From Cyanobacteria bacterium MAG CAR3_bin_5 (lineage in GTDB: Bacteria > Cyanobacteriota > Cyanobacteriia > PCC-6307 > Cyanobiaceae): a DNA stretch of 64,000 nt. The translations under genes were made by a program, and so were the position numbers. The notes below the pieces were generated by a model. It made no database searches. It was not told the origin of the DNA and saw only the letters and a program-made list of their open reading frames with translations. The number at the start of each line of letters is the position of its first letter. The first letter of the stretch is position 1. Below are positions 30,097-39,240 of this stretch, piece after piece. The stretch is from the NCBI GenBank assembly GCA_026709085.1, contig JAPOTR010000034.1, positions 62,001 to 126,000 of the forward strand, in the 5' to 3' direction.

Positions 30097-30888
30097 ATGA
30101 TCACGGATACCCCGGCCCGCGCCCTTGGCCCCCTCCTCCATGAAGGGAAGGCCAAAAGACTGTATGCCACCGCGGATCCCCAGTGGTGCGCTGTGGAGTT
30201 CAAAGACGTGGCCACGGCAGCCAACGGTCGGCGCCAGGTTCAGTTGCCCGGCAAAGGCGGACTCAACTGCCGGATTTCCGGCCGGTTGTTCACCCTTTTG
30301 GAACAGGCGGGGTTGCCCACCCATTTCCGGGAACCGCTGGGGGATGGGTGGATGCTGGTCCGACCCTTGCGCATGATCCCTCTGGAGGTGGTGTTGCGGA
30401 ACCGTGCGGCGGGCTCGCTGCTGCGGCAACTTCCCATCGTGGCAGGGCAACCGTTGGAGCCCCCCCTGTTGGACCTTTACTTTAAGGACGACGCCTTGGG
30501 GGATCCCTTCCTCAGCGAGGCCAGGCTGGCAACCTTGAACATCGTCACGCCGGAGGCCCGGGTTCAACTGGAGACCATGGCCCGTCAGGTAAACAGCACC
30601 CTGCATCAGGCATTGGCCAGGCTGGACCTGGATCTGGTGGATCTCAAGCTGGAATTCGGCTGGGACGCCTCCGGCCAACTGCGGCTGGCCGATGAGCTCA
30701 GCCCTGACAACTGTCGCCTCTGGGATGGGCGACAAAGTCCCGACAGCCCGGGGCGCAGTCTCGACAAAGACAGATTTCGTCAGGGCCTTGGCGGACTGGT
30801 GGCCGCCTACAAGGAGGTTAATCACCGCATCCAGGCCCTTGACCACCTCCAGCCTCGATCCCATGACCCTGGTCAGGGAATCCAGTAG
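30097..30888 (+). CDS. purC: SAICAR synthetase
   Basis: About 263 residues from the ATG at 30097; GTG 30094 or TTG 30082 also lie in frame. It converts CAIR and aspartate to SAICAR in purine synthesis. Motifs: LHEGKAKRLYATAD at the ATP site, LEVVLRNRAAGSLL, VDLKLEFGWDASGQ and ADELSPDNCRLWD. Divergent from purD with about 70 bp between, and about 50 bp upstream of Omp85 on the same strand. Confidence 0.94.
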   Translation: MITDTPARALGPLLHEGKAKRLYATADPQWCAVEFKDVATAANGRRQVQLPGKGGLNCRISGRLFTLLEQAGLPTHFREPLGDGWMLVRPLRMIPLEVVLRNRAAGSLLRQLPIVAGQPLEPPLLDLYFKDDALGDPFLSEARLATLNIVTPEARVQLETMARQVNSTLHQALARLDLDLVDLKLEFGWDASGQLRLADELSPDNCRLWDGRQSPDSPGRSLDKDRFRQGLGGLVAAYKEVNHRIQALDHLQPRSHDPGQGIQ

Positions 30889-30938
30889 GGTGACAGCATC
30901 ACAAAGATGTCTCAAGCCCTGTGGGTGTTTTGCGCTCC

Positions 30939-33806
30939 ATGGCGAATTCTCGCCAGCCCCGGCGTCTCGGCAAGCTGTTTGGTGCCATCTCCACCGCGGG
31001 ACTGTTCACGGTGGCCTCCCACGGCCCGTTGTTGGCCCAAGTGGAGCAGCCCGTTGATGGGCTGCATATGGCGGCGCCCATGGCCGAGGATCCGGGGCTG
31101 ATCCGGCCGGCGGCGCCCATGGCCCTGAACGGGGATGCGGCCCAACGCCAGGTGGCCCAGGCCCTGGATAACCTGAAGCTGGCCCAGGCCGGATCGGAAG
31201 AGGAGGAGGAAGACACCGGGGATCCGTCGGTGCTGCCCCTGGAGGAGGCGCCGGACGACCCTGGACGGGAGCGGATTCTCCCCGAGGAAGCCCCGTCCGG
31301 ATCTGTTCAGGACATTGCCCCTGAACAGGAGGTGCTCATTGCCGAAGTGGTCATCGTGGGGCTGGAGGATCACCCGGAAAGAGAACGGCTGGAGATCGTT
31401 GCCTACGACGCCATGGAGGTGCGGCCGGGTGCAACCACCACCCGCTCCCAAGTGAAAAGAGATCTCACCGCCGTCTACGCCACCGGCTGGTTCAGCCGTG
31501 TGGCGGTCGATTCAACCGACGGGCCGCTGGGGGTGCGCCTGGAGGTGATAGTTACCCCCAACCCTGTTCTGACTGGGGTGGAGTTGGTTGAACCGGAGGA
31601 GAAGGATATCCTGCTGCCCGACCAGGTGGTGCAGGAGGCCTTCGCGGCGGACCTTGGGCAAACCATTAACACGGTGAGCCTGGAGAGGCATTTAATCCGC
31701 TTGGAGGAGTGGTATCGCGAGCGAAACTACATCCTGGCCCAGGTGTCGGGGCCATCGCGAATTACCCCGGAAGGGGTGCTCATCCTCAGGGTTATTGAGG
31801 GCAGGGTGGGAGACATGAAGATTGAGTTCACAAATGAGGAGGGGGAAACCGTCGATGAAGACGGGGAGCCCATCCGCGGAGAGACCAAGCGCTGGGTCAT
31901 CACCCGGGAAATGGCCACCCAGGCGGGGGATCGCGTTAACCGCCGCGTCTTGGACAAGGACCGCGCACGTATTTTCGGCACCGGCTTGTTTTCCGATGTC
32001 ACTGCCTCCCTGGAGCCCATTCTATCCGGCCCTCCTGGTCGTTATACGCTGGTCTGGAAGATCCGTGAAGCCAAAACCGGCTCCCTCTCCGGCGGCCTTG
32101 GCTACAGTGGTACTCAGGGAGTGACAGGTCAGGTTGACTTCAGTGAGGACAACCTGTTTGGCCGCGCCTGGAGAACGACCACCCAGTTCACCTATGGCCG
32201 GACCGGAGTGATAGACCTTGCTTTCTACGATCCCTGGATTAAGGATGATCCTCATCGCACAGCCTTCCGGATGAATATCTCTATAGCCGAAGAATTTCCA
32301 CTGCAGTTTATACGTGAAGATGGAGACAACATTCGGGCAGTTAGATATTATCACGAAGCTGACAATCCCAACCCAGAAACTAAAGACAGGGTCTTTCTGG
32401 CAAAAGATATAGATAATCCTGACCGTTTTGTGGACCACCGTGATGGTGACACCTTCCCGATCCGTGATGGTCAGCCCTTCTTTCCGATCCGTGATAGTGA
32501 GACATTCCAGATCGGTGATGGTGAGACCCTCCAGATTGATGGTGATATCTCTGTGACCCGTGATGGTGAGACCGTAGAGATCCGTAGAGGTGAGACCTTG
32601 CTGGATACCTACGATATCCTTTATAATGGTGATACCTTAGATATCGTCCCGATCTTTGTTCGTCATATCTCTGTGACCCGTGATGGTGAGACCGTAGAGA
32701 CCCGTAGGGGTAGTATCTGGATCGGTGACAATAATAGTAACATCCGTGTGACCCGTGATGGTGAGGATACCCGTCAGATCCGTGATGGTGAGACCATGGA
32801 AACCCCTGCTGATCAGACCTTAAATATCCGTGTTCGTGAGCCCTTTAAGACCGATCCTAATCAGGAACCTAGGTATCAAGAATATAGCGGCAGTTTCATA
32901 AATCGTAAAACCCATAATCTTTTTGACTATAGTGGTGATCGTAACCATAACGTCCGCCTACGACGAACCGGGATTAATTTCCAGTTCGTCCGGCCTCTTA
33001 ACCAAGGCAATCCTCTTGCCGAGGACGTCAAATGGACGGCTTCCGCTGGTCTGACTTTCCAGCAAGTCAACGTTCAGGCTGGTCCTGATCGTGAACCCAG
33101 GGTTTGGGCAACGGGACCCAACGAGCCGGAGGAGAAGACGCCTGACGATTTCTTCTGTGTCGGCCATGATTGCAAATCCGAGAACATCCTGGCCGGATTT
33201 CGTCTTGGCGCCATCTATAATACCCTGGATAACGGAACCAATCCCACCAGCGGCAACTTTGCCAGCTTCTCCACAGAGCAATATATTTCCGTAGGGGAAG
33301 GGTCGCCAACCTTCAACCGCGCCCAGTTCAGCCTGGCCCATTTTATTCCCGTAAATCTGCTCAAAATCCACCCGGGTTGCCGCCCGGCCCCCGGAGAACC
33401 GCAAGAGTGCCCGCAGACCCTGGCTTTCCAGGTAACAGGCGGCGCCCTCCTGGGGGAGGATCCTCCCTATGAATCCTTCTGCCTCGGCGGCTCCACCTCC
33501 ATCCGCGGTTTCTATGAATGCGCCATCGGCCCCGGCTCGGCCTTCACGGAAGTGTCCATGGAGTATCGCTTTCCCATCATCGGCATTCTCAGCGGCGCTT
33601 TGTTCACCGATGCCGGCTCCGTTCTGGGAACCCAGGGGAGTGTCACGGGGAATCCCGGGAAACTCCTGGAGAAGCCGGGCAGCGGCTTCAGCTACGGCGC
33701 CGGCGTGGTGCTCAGCACTCCGTTGGGACCGCTGCGCGGGGAGATGGCCAAAGGCAACCACAACGACGGCTGGCGCTTCAACTTCGGCGTGGGCTGGAAG
33801 TTCTAG
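30939..33806 (+). CDS. Outer membrane assembly protein Omp85/BamA with repeat-expanded loop
   Basis: A 955-residue Omp85 protein that inserts beta-barrels in the outer membrane (related to plastid Toc75). Order: signal peptide (FGAISTAGLFTVASHGPLLA), acidic linker, three POTRA domains (about residues 128-205, 207-280 and 280-375), then a 16-strand barrel from about 380. The loop-6 motif is GGSTSIRGFYE, a variant of the usual VRGF/Y, and the protein ends with aromatic Phe (GVGWKF). About residues 460-675 are an extra segment between barrel strands 5 and 6, a predicted surface loop, made of degenerate 8-residue repeats and of lower G+C; usual cyanobacterial proteins are about 200 residues shorter. 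The start ATG 30939 precedes the signal peptide. Confidence 0.93.
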   Translation: MANSRQPRRLGKLFGAISTAGLFTVASHGPLLAQVEQPVDGLHMAAPMAEDPGLIRPAAPMALNGDAAQRQVAQALDNLKLAQAGSEEEEEDTGDPSVLPLEEAPDDPGRERILPEEAPSGSVQDIAPEQEVLIAEVVIVGLEDHPERERLEIVAYDAMEVRPGATTTRSQVKRDLTAVYATGWFSRVAVDSTDGPLGVRLEVIVTPNPVLTGVELVEPEEKDILLPDQVVQEAFAADLGQTINTVSLERHLIRLEEWYRERNYILAQVSGPSRITPEGVLILRVIEGRVGDMKIEFTNEEGETVDEDGEPIRGETKRWVITREMATQAGDRVNRRVLDKDRARIFGTGLFSDVTASLEPILSGPPGRYTLVWKIREAKTGSLSGGLGYSGTQGVTGQVDFSEDNLFGRAWRTTTQFTYGRTGVIDLAFYDPWIKDDPHRTAFRMNISIAEEFPLQFIREDGDNIRAVRYYHEADNPNPETKDRVFLAKDIDNPDRFVDHRDGDTFPIRDGQPFFPIRDSETFQIGDGETLQIDGDISVTRDGETVEIRRGETLLDTYDILYNGDTLDIVPIFVRHISVTRDGETVETRRGSIWIGDNNSNIRVTRDGEDTRQIRDGETMETPADQTLNIRVREPFKTDPNQEPRYQEYSGSFINRKTHNLFDYSGDRNHNVRLRRTGINFQFVRPLNQGNPLAEDVKWTASAGLTFQQVNVQAGPDREPRVWATGPNEPEEKTPDDFFCVGHDCKSENILAGFRLGAIYNTLDNGTNPTSGNFASFSTEQYISVGEGSPTFNRAQFSLAHFIPVNLLKIHPGCRPAPGEPQECPQTLAFQVTGGALLGEDPPYESFCLGGSTSIRGFYECAIGPGSAFTEVSMEYRFPIIGILSGALFTDAGSVLGTQGSVTGNPGKLLEKPGSGFSYGAGVVLSTPLGPLRGEMAKGNHNDGWRFNFGVGWKF
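32430..32830 (+). repeat. Degenerate 24-bp coding repeats in the Omp85 loop
   Basis: The unit encodes roughly R-D-G-E-T-x-x-I (8 residues, 24 bp). Copies include RDGDTFPI, RDSETFQI, GDGETLQI, RDGETVEI and IRDGETME. A 36-bp segment at 32545-32580 is repeated exactly at 32665-32700, 120 bp away, and the 19-bp TGTGACCCGTGATGGTGAG occurs at 32552, 32672 and 32747. All offsets are multiples of three, so copy change would keep the frame. G+C falls to about 45-50 % and codons shift to CGT, GAT and GGT, against CGC, GAC, GGC in the rest of the gene. Confidence 0.85.
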
Positions 33807-33817
33807 GAGCCGGCGCC

Positions 33818-34678
33818 ATGGTCTGGCCTCCCGACTACAAACACCGGTGGACCGTTGCTTCCGAGACGACCCTTGCCGGCGTGGGTCTCCATAGTGGTCT
33901 CGCCAGCCGCGTCACCCTGGTTCCCAGCCAGTCAGGGGGCCTGACCATGGCCCTCGAAGACGCCGCTCCCGTGTCCCTGCACCCTGGTCTGGCGCGGGAG
34001 CAGCGTCTTTGCACCGCACTGCAACTGCCAACGGGCCTGATCCGCACAGTGGAACACCTCCTGGCGGCTCTGGCGGGGGTGGGCGTCAGCGACGTGGGGA
34101 TTCAGGTGGAGGGTCGGGAAATCCCTCTGCTGGACGGCTCGGCCCTGCCCTGGGTGGAGGCCGTCGCCACGGTGGGCCTCCGTCCCCTGGCGGGTCAACG
34201 GTCCCCACTGGTGGTTCGGGAGACCACCTGCATCCAGGCGGGTGACAGCCATGTTCTGGCCCTGCCCCATGATGGTCTGCGGCTCAGTGTGGCGGTCAAC
34301 TACCCCTCGCAAGCCATTGGCCAGCAATTTTACGAAGTGGATCTCACCCCGGAGCGATTTGTGGACCACGTTGCCCCGGCCCGCACCTTCGGGTTTCAGG
34401 ACCAACTGGACGCCCTGCGCTCGGCCGGCCTGATCCGGGGCGGGAGCCTCCGGAACGCCCTGGTGTGCGATGACCGACACTGGCTCAATCCCCCACTGCG
34501 TTTCACAAACGAGCCCGTGCGCCACAAGCTGCTGGACCTGATCGGCGATCTGGCCTTGCTCGGCTGCTTTCCCCATGGCCACATCAGCGCCTATCGCGCC
34601 GGCCATGCCCTCCACACCCAACTGGCCGCAAAGCTGGCCATGTTCTGTTCCGCTCCCACCACCACACCCAACCGATGA
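33818..34678 (+). CDS. lpxC: UDP-3-O-acyl-N-acetylglucosamine deacetylase
   Basis: A 286-residue zinc enzyme, the committed step of lipid A synthesis. The first zinc His lies in [10 protein letters not shown], the others in [15 protein letters not shown] (His and Asp), and the catalytic His in [13 protein letters not shown]. Start ATG 33818, 12 bp after the Omp85 stop; the stop overlaps fabZ by 4 bp (ATGA). Presence of lpxC, lpxA and lpxB means the cell still makes a lipid A-type outer leaflet. Confidence 0.96.
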   Translation: MVWPPDYKHRWTVASETTLAGVGLHSGLASRVTLVPSQSGGLTMALEDAAPVSLHPGLAREQRLCTALQLPTGLIRTVEHLLAALAGVGVSDVGIQVEGREIPLLDGSALPWVEAVATVGLRPLAGQRSPLVVRETTCIQAGDSHVLALPHDGLRLSVAVNYPSQAIGQQFYEVDLTPERFVDHVAPARTFGFQDQLDALRSAGLIRGGSLRNALVCDDRHWLNPPLRFTNEPVRHKLLDLIGDLALLGCFPHGHISAYRAGHALHTQLAAKLAMFCSAPTTTPNR

Positions 34679-35157
34679 CCACGTCCGCCACCACGCCCGA
34701 AGCAACCCTGGCCAACACCCTGAGCCAGGAGTTGCGCAGTGAGCAGATCCTCAACCTCCTTCCCCACCGCTATCCCTTTGCCCTGGTGGACCGGGTGGTG
34801 GAGCAGGTGCCGGGCAAGCGGGCCGTTGCCATCAAGAACGTCAGCATCAACGAACCCCAGTTTCAAGGGCACTTCCCCGGACGCCCCCTGATGCCCGGCG
34901 TGCTGATTGTGGAAGCCATGGCCCAGGTGGGGGGGCTGATCATGATGCAGATGCCCAATCTCCCCGAAGGGCTGTTCGTCTTTGCCGGCATTGACGGGGT
35001 GCGCTTCCGCCGGCCGGTGGTGCCCGGGGATCAGCTCCACATCAGTTGCGAACTCATCGGCATCCGGCGCCAGCGCTTCAGTAAGGTGCGGGGCAGGGTA
35101 ACTGTGGACGGGGAAACGGTTTGCGACGGCGAACTGATGTTTTCCCTTCTGGATTGA
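34675..35157 (+). CDS. fabZ: 3-hydroxyacyl-ACP dehydratase
   Basis: A 160-residue hot-dog fold dehydratase of fatty acid synthesis. The catalytic His is in [20 protein letters not shown] (His in HFPG, Glu in VEAMAQ). A 20-residue Thr/Ser/Ala N-terminal extension precedes the domain. Encoded between lpxC and lpxA with a 4-bp overlap upstream and a 1-bp gap downstream; it competes with lipid A synthesis for 3-hydroxyacyl-ACP, which explains the pairing. Confidence 0.96.
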   Translation: MTTSATTPEATLANTLSQELRSEQILNLLPHRYPFALVDRVVEQVPGKRAVAIKNVSINEPQFQGHFPGRPLMPGVLIVEAMAQVGGLIMMQMPNLPEGLFVFAGIDGVRFRRPVVPGDQLHISCELIGIRRQRFSKVRGRVTVDGETVCDGELMFSLLD

Positions 35158-35158
35158 G

Positions 35159-35986
35159 ATGCAGACGGACCTGCTCGAACCACAAATCCATCCCACCGCC
35201 GTTGTGGATCCGCAAGCCTCCCTGGCCCCGGGAGTCGTGGTTGGTCCGTACGTGGTGATTGGCGCCAAGGTAACCATCGGTCCCAACTGCCGGATTGGCC
35301 CCCATGCGGTTCTTGAGGGCCGCCTCACCATGGGCCGGGACAACCGGGTGTTCCCGGGCGCCTGTCTGGGGCTGGCTCCCCAGGATCTCAAATACCAGGG
35401 CTCCGATACGGAGGTGCGCATCGGCAACGGCAACACCTTCCGGGAATACGTCACGGTGAACCGCGCCACGGAGGACGGTCAGACGACGCAGGTGGGTGAC
35501 GGCAACCTGGTGATGGCCTACTGTCACGTTGCCCACAACTGCACCCTGGGCAATCGGATCGTCATGTCCAATGCGGTGCAGGTGGCTGGCCACGTGAGCA
35601 TCCACGACAACGCCGTGATCGGCGGCGCCCTGGGGATCCACCAGTTTGTGCAGATCGGCTCCCTGGCCATGGTGGGGGGCATGAGCCGTGTGGACAGGGA
35701 TATCCCCCCCTATTGCCTGGTGGAGGGTCACCCGGCCCGGGTGCGGGGGCTCAACAGGGTGGGCCTGCAGCGCAGTGGCCTTGACACCATCCATGGCGCC
35801 GCCTCCCTGCAGGAACTCCAGCAGGTCTGGAAGCTTTTCTATCGCAGCGAGATGACCATGGCCCAGGCCATGGCCCAGGTGCGCAACAAGCCATGGCGCG
35901 GTCCCACCGCCACCTTTCTGGGGTTCATGGAGGATTCCCTTGCCCCTGGACGTCGTGGCCCCCTCCCCGCCGCCAGCCGTGGCTGA
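35159..35986 (+). CDS. lpxA: UDP-N-acetylglucosamine acyltransferase
   Basis: A 275-residue left-handed beta-helix enzyme, first step of lipid A synthesis. The hexapeptide repeats run from residue 10 (IHPTAVVDPQASLAPGVVVG) to about 190, and the catalytic His is in MAYCHVAHNCTLGN. The C-terminal helical domain (GLDTIHGAASLQELQQVW) is intact. Directly follows fabZ and overlaps the start of lpxB. Confidence 0.96.
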   Translation: MQTDLLEPQIHPTAVVDPQASLAPGVVVGPYVVIGAKVTIGPNCRIGPHAVLEGRLTMGRDNRVFPGACLGLAPQDLKYQGSDTEVRIGNGNTFREYVTVNRATEDGQTTQVGDGNLVMAYCHVAHNCTLGNRIVMSNAVQVAGHVSIHDNAVIGGALGIHQFVQIGSLAMVGGMSRVDRDIPPYCLVEGHPARVRGLNRVGLQRSGLDTIHGAASLQELQQVWKLFYRSEMTMAQAMAQVRNKPWRGPTATFLGFMEDSLAPGRRGPLPAASRG

Positions 35987-37226
35987 CTCCCCTTCCTCCG
36001 CGGCGCCCCTGCGGCTGCTGATCAGCACAGGTGAGGTCTCGGGCGACCTGCAAGGAAGCTGGCTGATCAAGGCCCTGCGGGCAGAAGCTGCCGCCCGCAA
36101 TCTGTCCCTCTCCATCCATGCCGTCGGAGGGACCCTGATGGAGCAGGCGGGCGCCCACCTGCTGGCCAACACCACGTCCTTGAGCGCCATTGGTCTATGG
36201 GAAGCTTTGCCGTTCGTGGCGCCCACCCTGCGGCTGCAGGCCCGGGTCAACGCCTGGATCAGGACGGTGCGCCTGGATGGCGTGGTGCTGATCGACTACA
36301 TGGGTCCCAATGTCAACCTGGGCCTCAAGCTGCGACGGATGAATCCGGACCTGCCCATCAGCTACTACATCGCCCCCCAGGAATGGGCCTTCCGGCTGGG
36401 GGAGGGGGGTGCCACCCGACTGATTGGGTTCAGCAGTCAGATCCTGGCGGTCTTCCCCGAAGAGGCCAGATTCTACAAGGCCCGGGGGGCGGACGTCCAC
36501 TGGGTGGGCCATCCCCTGATGGACATCATCGGCCAGCGGCCCCGGCGCGCTGCCGCCCGGGCCCGCCTCCGTCTCGGGGAGGACAGCAAACTGCTGCTGC
36601 TGCTGCCTGCATCACGCAGCCAGGAAATGCGCTATCTGCTGCCACCCCTGCTGGAAGGGGCGGCCAGACTTCAGCGCCGCCACCCCGCCCTGCAGGTGAT
36701 CATCCCGGCCGGGCGTCAGGCTTTTGCCCCCGCCATTCGCCAGCAGGTGCGGAACCTGGGGCTCATGGCCACGGTGCTGGATGCCCGGGAGACCCACCAG
36801 CACAAGGCTGAACTCTTTGCCGCCGCCGACCTTGCCCTGACCAAATCCGGCACCGTGAACCTGGAACTGGCCCTCCATGGCGTGCCCCAGGTGGTGGGAT
36901 ATCGTCTCAGCCGCCCCACGGCCTGGGTGGCCAACCATGTGTTGAACTTTCAGGCGCCTTTCATTTCTCCCGTCAATCTGGTGCTGGAGGAGCTCCTTGT
37001 GCCCGAACTGCTCCAGAATAGGTTAACCCCCACCGCCATTGCCCACCATGGCGAGGCCCTGCTCACCAGTGACACGGCCCGCCAGCGGGTGTTGGCGGGC
37101 TATGACCGCCTGCGCAGCAAACTGGGTGCGCCGGGCGCCACCCGGCGGGCGGCACAAACCATTCTGGATGCCCTCCCCCTGAACCCACTCCCCCCACCAA
37201 CGCCATCTTCTTCCCCCCCGTCATGA
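35979..37226 (+). CDS. lpxB: Lipid A disaccharide synthase
   Basis: About 415 residues from GTG 35979, which overlaps the lpxA stop by 8 bp; an in-frame TTG at 35940 or GTG at 35955 would add a Pro-rich leader, so the start is uncertain. LpxB is a GT-B glycosyltransferase joining UDP-2,3-diacylglucosamine and lipid X. Motifs: LLISTGEVSGDLQGSWL near the start, SYYIAPQEWAF, and the acceptor/donor loop LTKSGTVNLELALHGVPQVV. Its stop overlaps msrA by 4 bp. Confidence 0.93.
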   Translation: MADSPSSAAPLRLLISTGEVSGDLQGSWLIKALRAEAAARNLSLSIHAVGGTLMEQAGAHLLANTTSLSAIGLWEALPFVAPTLRLQARVNAWIRTVRLDGVVLIDYMGPNVNLGLKLRRMNPDLPISYYIAPQEWAFRLGEGGATRLIGFSSQILAVFPEEARFYKARGADVHWVGHPLMDIIGQRPRRAAARARLRLGEDSKLLLLLPASRSQEMRYLLPPLLEGAARLQRRHPALQVIIPAGRQAFAPAIRQQVRNLGLMATVLDARETHQHKAELFAAADLALTKSGTVNLELALHGVPQVVGYRLSRPTAWVANHVLNFQAPFISPVNLVLEELLVPELLQNRLTPTAIAHHGEALLTSDTARQRVLAGYDRLRSKLGAPGATRRAAQTILDALPLNPLPPPTPSSSPPS

Positions 37227-37888
37227 CCATGCACCGTTCCCTCTCCTGGCTGCTTGGCGCCAGTCTCCTCCTGTTGCTCTTGCCGGCTGGCGCCAACCCG
37301 GCGACCCCCTTGGAGGAGGACAACACAACCCCTGAAGCATCCACCACCACGGAAACCATCGTGCTGGCGGGGGGATGCTTCTGGTGTCTGGAACACGACC
37401 TGGAGAAGCTGGCGGGGGTGGAGGAGGCGGTCAGCGGCTACAGCGGCGGCCATGTGGCCAGCCCCAGCTATGGCCAGGTGTCTTCCGGCAACACGGGGCA
37501 TCTGGAGGTGGTGGAGGTGACCTTTGACAGCCGGATTCTTCCCCTGGAAGAGCTGCTGCAGGCGTTTTGGCGCAACATTGATCCTCTGGACAACGGCGGC
37601 CAGTTCTGTGATCGGGGTGAGCAATACACCAGCGCCATCTTTGTGACCACACCCCAACAGCGGCTGGTGGCGGAGGCGTCTCTGGAGGCGGCCCAAGACC
37701 AGCTTGGCGATCAATCCGTTGTCACCCCCATTCTTGACGCCAGCCCCTTTTATCCCGCCGAAGACTATCATCAGAATTATGCAGAAAACCACTCTCTCCG
37801 TTACAACTATTACCGTTGGAGTTGTGGTCGGGATCGACGGCTGAAGGAGGTGTGGGGCAATGCCAAGGCGGAATCGGGGGAGGCATAG
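37223..37888 (+). CDS. msrA: Peptide methionine sulfoxide reductase MsrA, exported
   Basis: A 221-residue enzyme that reduces Met-S-sulfoxide in proteins. The catalytic motif is AGGCFWCLEHDLEKL near residue 51, and the C-terminal helper Cys lies in RWSCGRD. A clear signal peptide is present at the start (LSWLLGASLLLLLLPAGANPA), followed by a Thr/Glu-rich linker, so it likely works in the periplasm or thylakoid lumen. The ATGA overlap with lpxB puts it in the lipid A/outer-membrane operon. Confidence 0.93.
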   Translation: MTMHRSLSWLLGASLLLLLLPAGANPATPLEEDNTTPEASTTTETIVLAGGCFWCLEHDLEKLAGVEEAVSGYSGGHVASPSYGQVSSGNTGHLEVVEVTFDSRILPLEELLQAFWRNIDPLDNGGQFCDRGEQYTSAIFVTTPQQRLVAEASLEAAQDQLGDQSVVTPILDASPFYPAEDYHQNYAENHSLRYNYYRWSCGRDRRLKEVWGNAKAESGEA

Positions 37889-37894
37889 GTCAAG

Positions 37895-39235
37895 GTGCCT
37901 CTCCCTGCTCCTTCTTCCCCAACGGGGGGCCACCCCCGGCAACCCGGGCAGGTTCCCCACGGCCGTTGGCATCCCCATCTCTGGCACCCCTTCGCCCAGG
38001 AGGCCCGCCATGATCCGCCCCGGATGGTGTGCGCCGGTCACGGCCCCTGGCTGGAGTTGGCGGACGGTCGCCGGGTGCTGGATGCCGTCAGCAGTTGGTG
38101 GGTGACCCTCCATGGGCATGGGGAGCCCACTATTGCCGCGGCCATTGCCCAGCAGGCCCGGACGCTGGAGCAGGTGATCTTTGCCGATTTCAGCCATGAT
38201 CCGGCGGTTACCCTGGCCCAGCGGCTCTGCCGGGCCTGGCCTGGTCTGGATCGGTTGTTTTTCTCGGATAACGGCTCCACGGCGGTGGAAGTGTGCCTCA
38301 AGATGGCGCTGCAGTATTGGCACAACCGGGGGGAGCCGCGGCAACAGTTGGTGGCCTTTGACGGCGCCTATCACGGCGACACCTTCGGCGCCATGGCGCT
38401 GGGGGCCCGCTCCCTGTTTACCGTCCCCTTCGATCCCCTCCTCTTTGCCGTGGCCCGCTGCCCGTGCCCGGCCACGTGGTGGGGGGACGACACCGTGGAA
38501 GACCGGGAGCAATCCGCACTGCGCCACCTGGAGCAACTGCTGGAGACCCCCACCGCCGCGGTGATTATCGAACCGCTGGTGCAAGGGGCCGGGGGCATGG
38601 CCATGGTGCGTCCCGGCTTCCTCCAGCAGGTGGCCCGGCGGGTGCGAGGGGCGGGCGCCCTGCTGGTTGCCGATGAGGTGATGACGGGTTTCGGGCGCAC
38701 GGGGGCGTTGTTCGCCAGCCAGCAGGCCGGCATCGAGCCGGATCTCGTGGCCCTCTCCAAGGGATTGACCGGGGGCTTCCTGCCCATGGCGGTGAGCTTG
38801 GCCCGGGAGAGCATCTATCAGGCCTTCGTGGCGGACAACCCGCAGCACACCTTCTTCCATGGCCATAGCTTCACCGCCAATCCCCTGGGTTGTGCGGCCG
38901 CCAACGCCAGCCTCACCCTGTTGAACGACCACCCGGAGCGCTACCAGGGCTTTGCCGACCGACACCGTCCCCACCTGCAGACCCTGGCGCGGCTGCCCGG
39001 CCTGGAGCACCCCCGCCTCTGCGGCACCGTTGCCGCTGTTGACCTACGGGTGAGCCAACCCGGCTATCTCCACCAGGCGGGCCGGCAGATTCAGCGAGCC
39101 TGTCTGGGAGAAGGGGTCTATGTGCGACCTTTGGGAAACGTGTTGTACCTGCTGCCCCCCCTCTCCATGAACGATGAACAGTTGGAGCAGTGTTATGGCG
39201 CCCTGGGGCGGGCCGTGCAGGGGGTGACGGACTGA
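37895..39235 (+). CDS. bioA: Adenosylmethionine-8-amino-7-oxononanoate aminotransferase
   Basis: A 446-residue class III PLP aminotransferase that makes 7,8-diaminopelargonate with SAM as amino donor. The PLP lysine is in VALSKGLTGGFLP; upstream are the Asp in VADEVMTGFGR and the motif FFSDNGSTAVEVCLKMA. Substrate-side Trp-Trp/His pattern (HLWHPF and SSWWVTLHGHG) supports BioA. The start is GTG 37895, 6 bp after msrA. No other bio gene is in the window. Confidence 0.9.
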   Translation: MPLPAPSSPTGGHPRQPGQVPHGRWHPHLWHPFAQEARHDPPRMVCAGHGPWLELADGRRVLDAVSSWWVTLHGHGEPTIAAAIAQQARTLEQVIFADFSHDPAVTLAQRLCRAWPGLDRLFFSDNGSTAVEVCLKMALQYWHNRGEPRQQLVAFDGAYHGDTFGAMALGARSLFTVPFDPLLFAVARCPCPATWWGDDTVEDREQSALRHLEQLLETPTAAVIIEPLVQGAGGMAMVRPGFLQQVARRVRGAGALLVADEVMTGFGRTGALFASQQAGIEPDLVALSKGLTGGFLPMAVSLARESIYQAFVADNPQHTFFHGHSFTANPLGCAAANASLTLLNDHPERYQGFADRHRPHLQTLARLPGLEHPRLCGTVAAVDLRVSQPGYLHQAGRQIQRACLGEGVYVRPLGNVLYLLPPLSMNDEQLEQCYGALGRAVQGVTD

Positions 39236-39240
39236 GCCGC

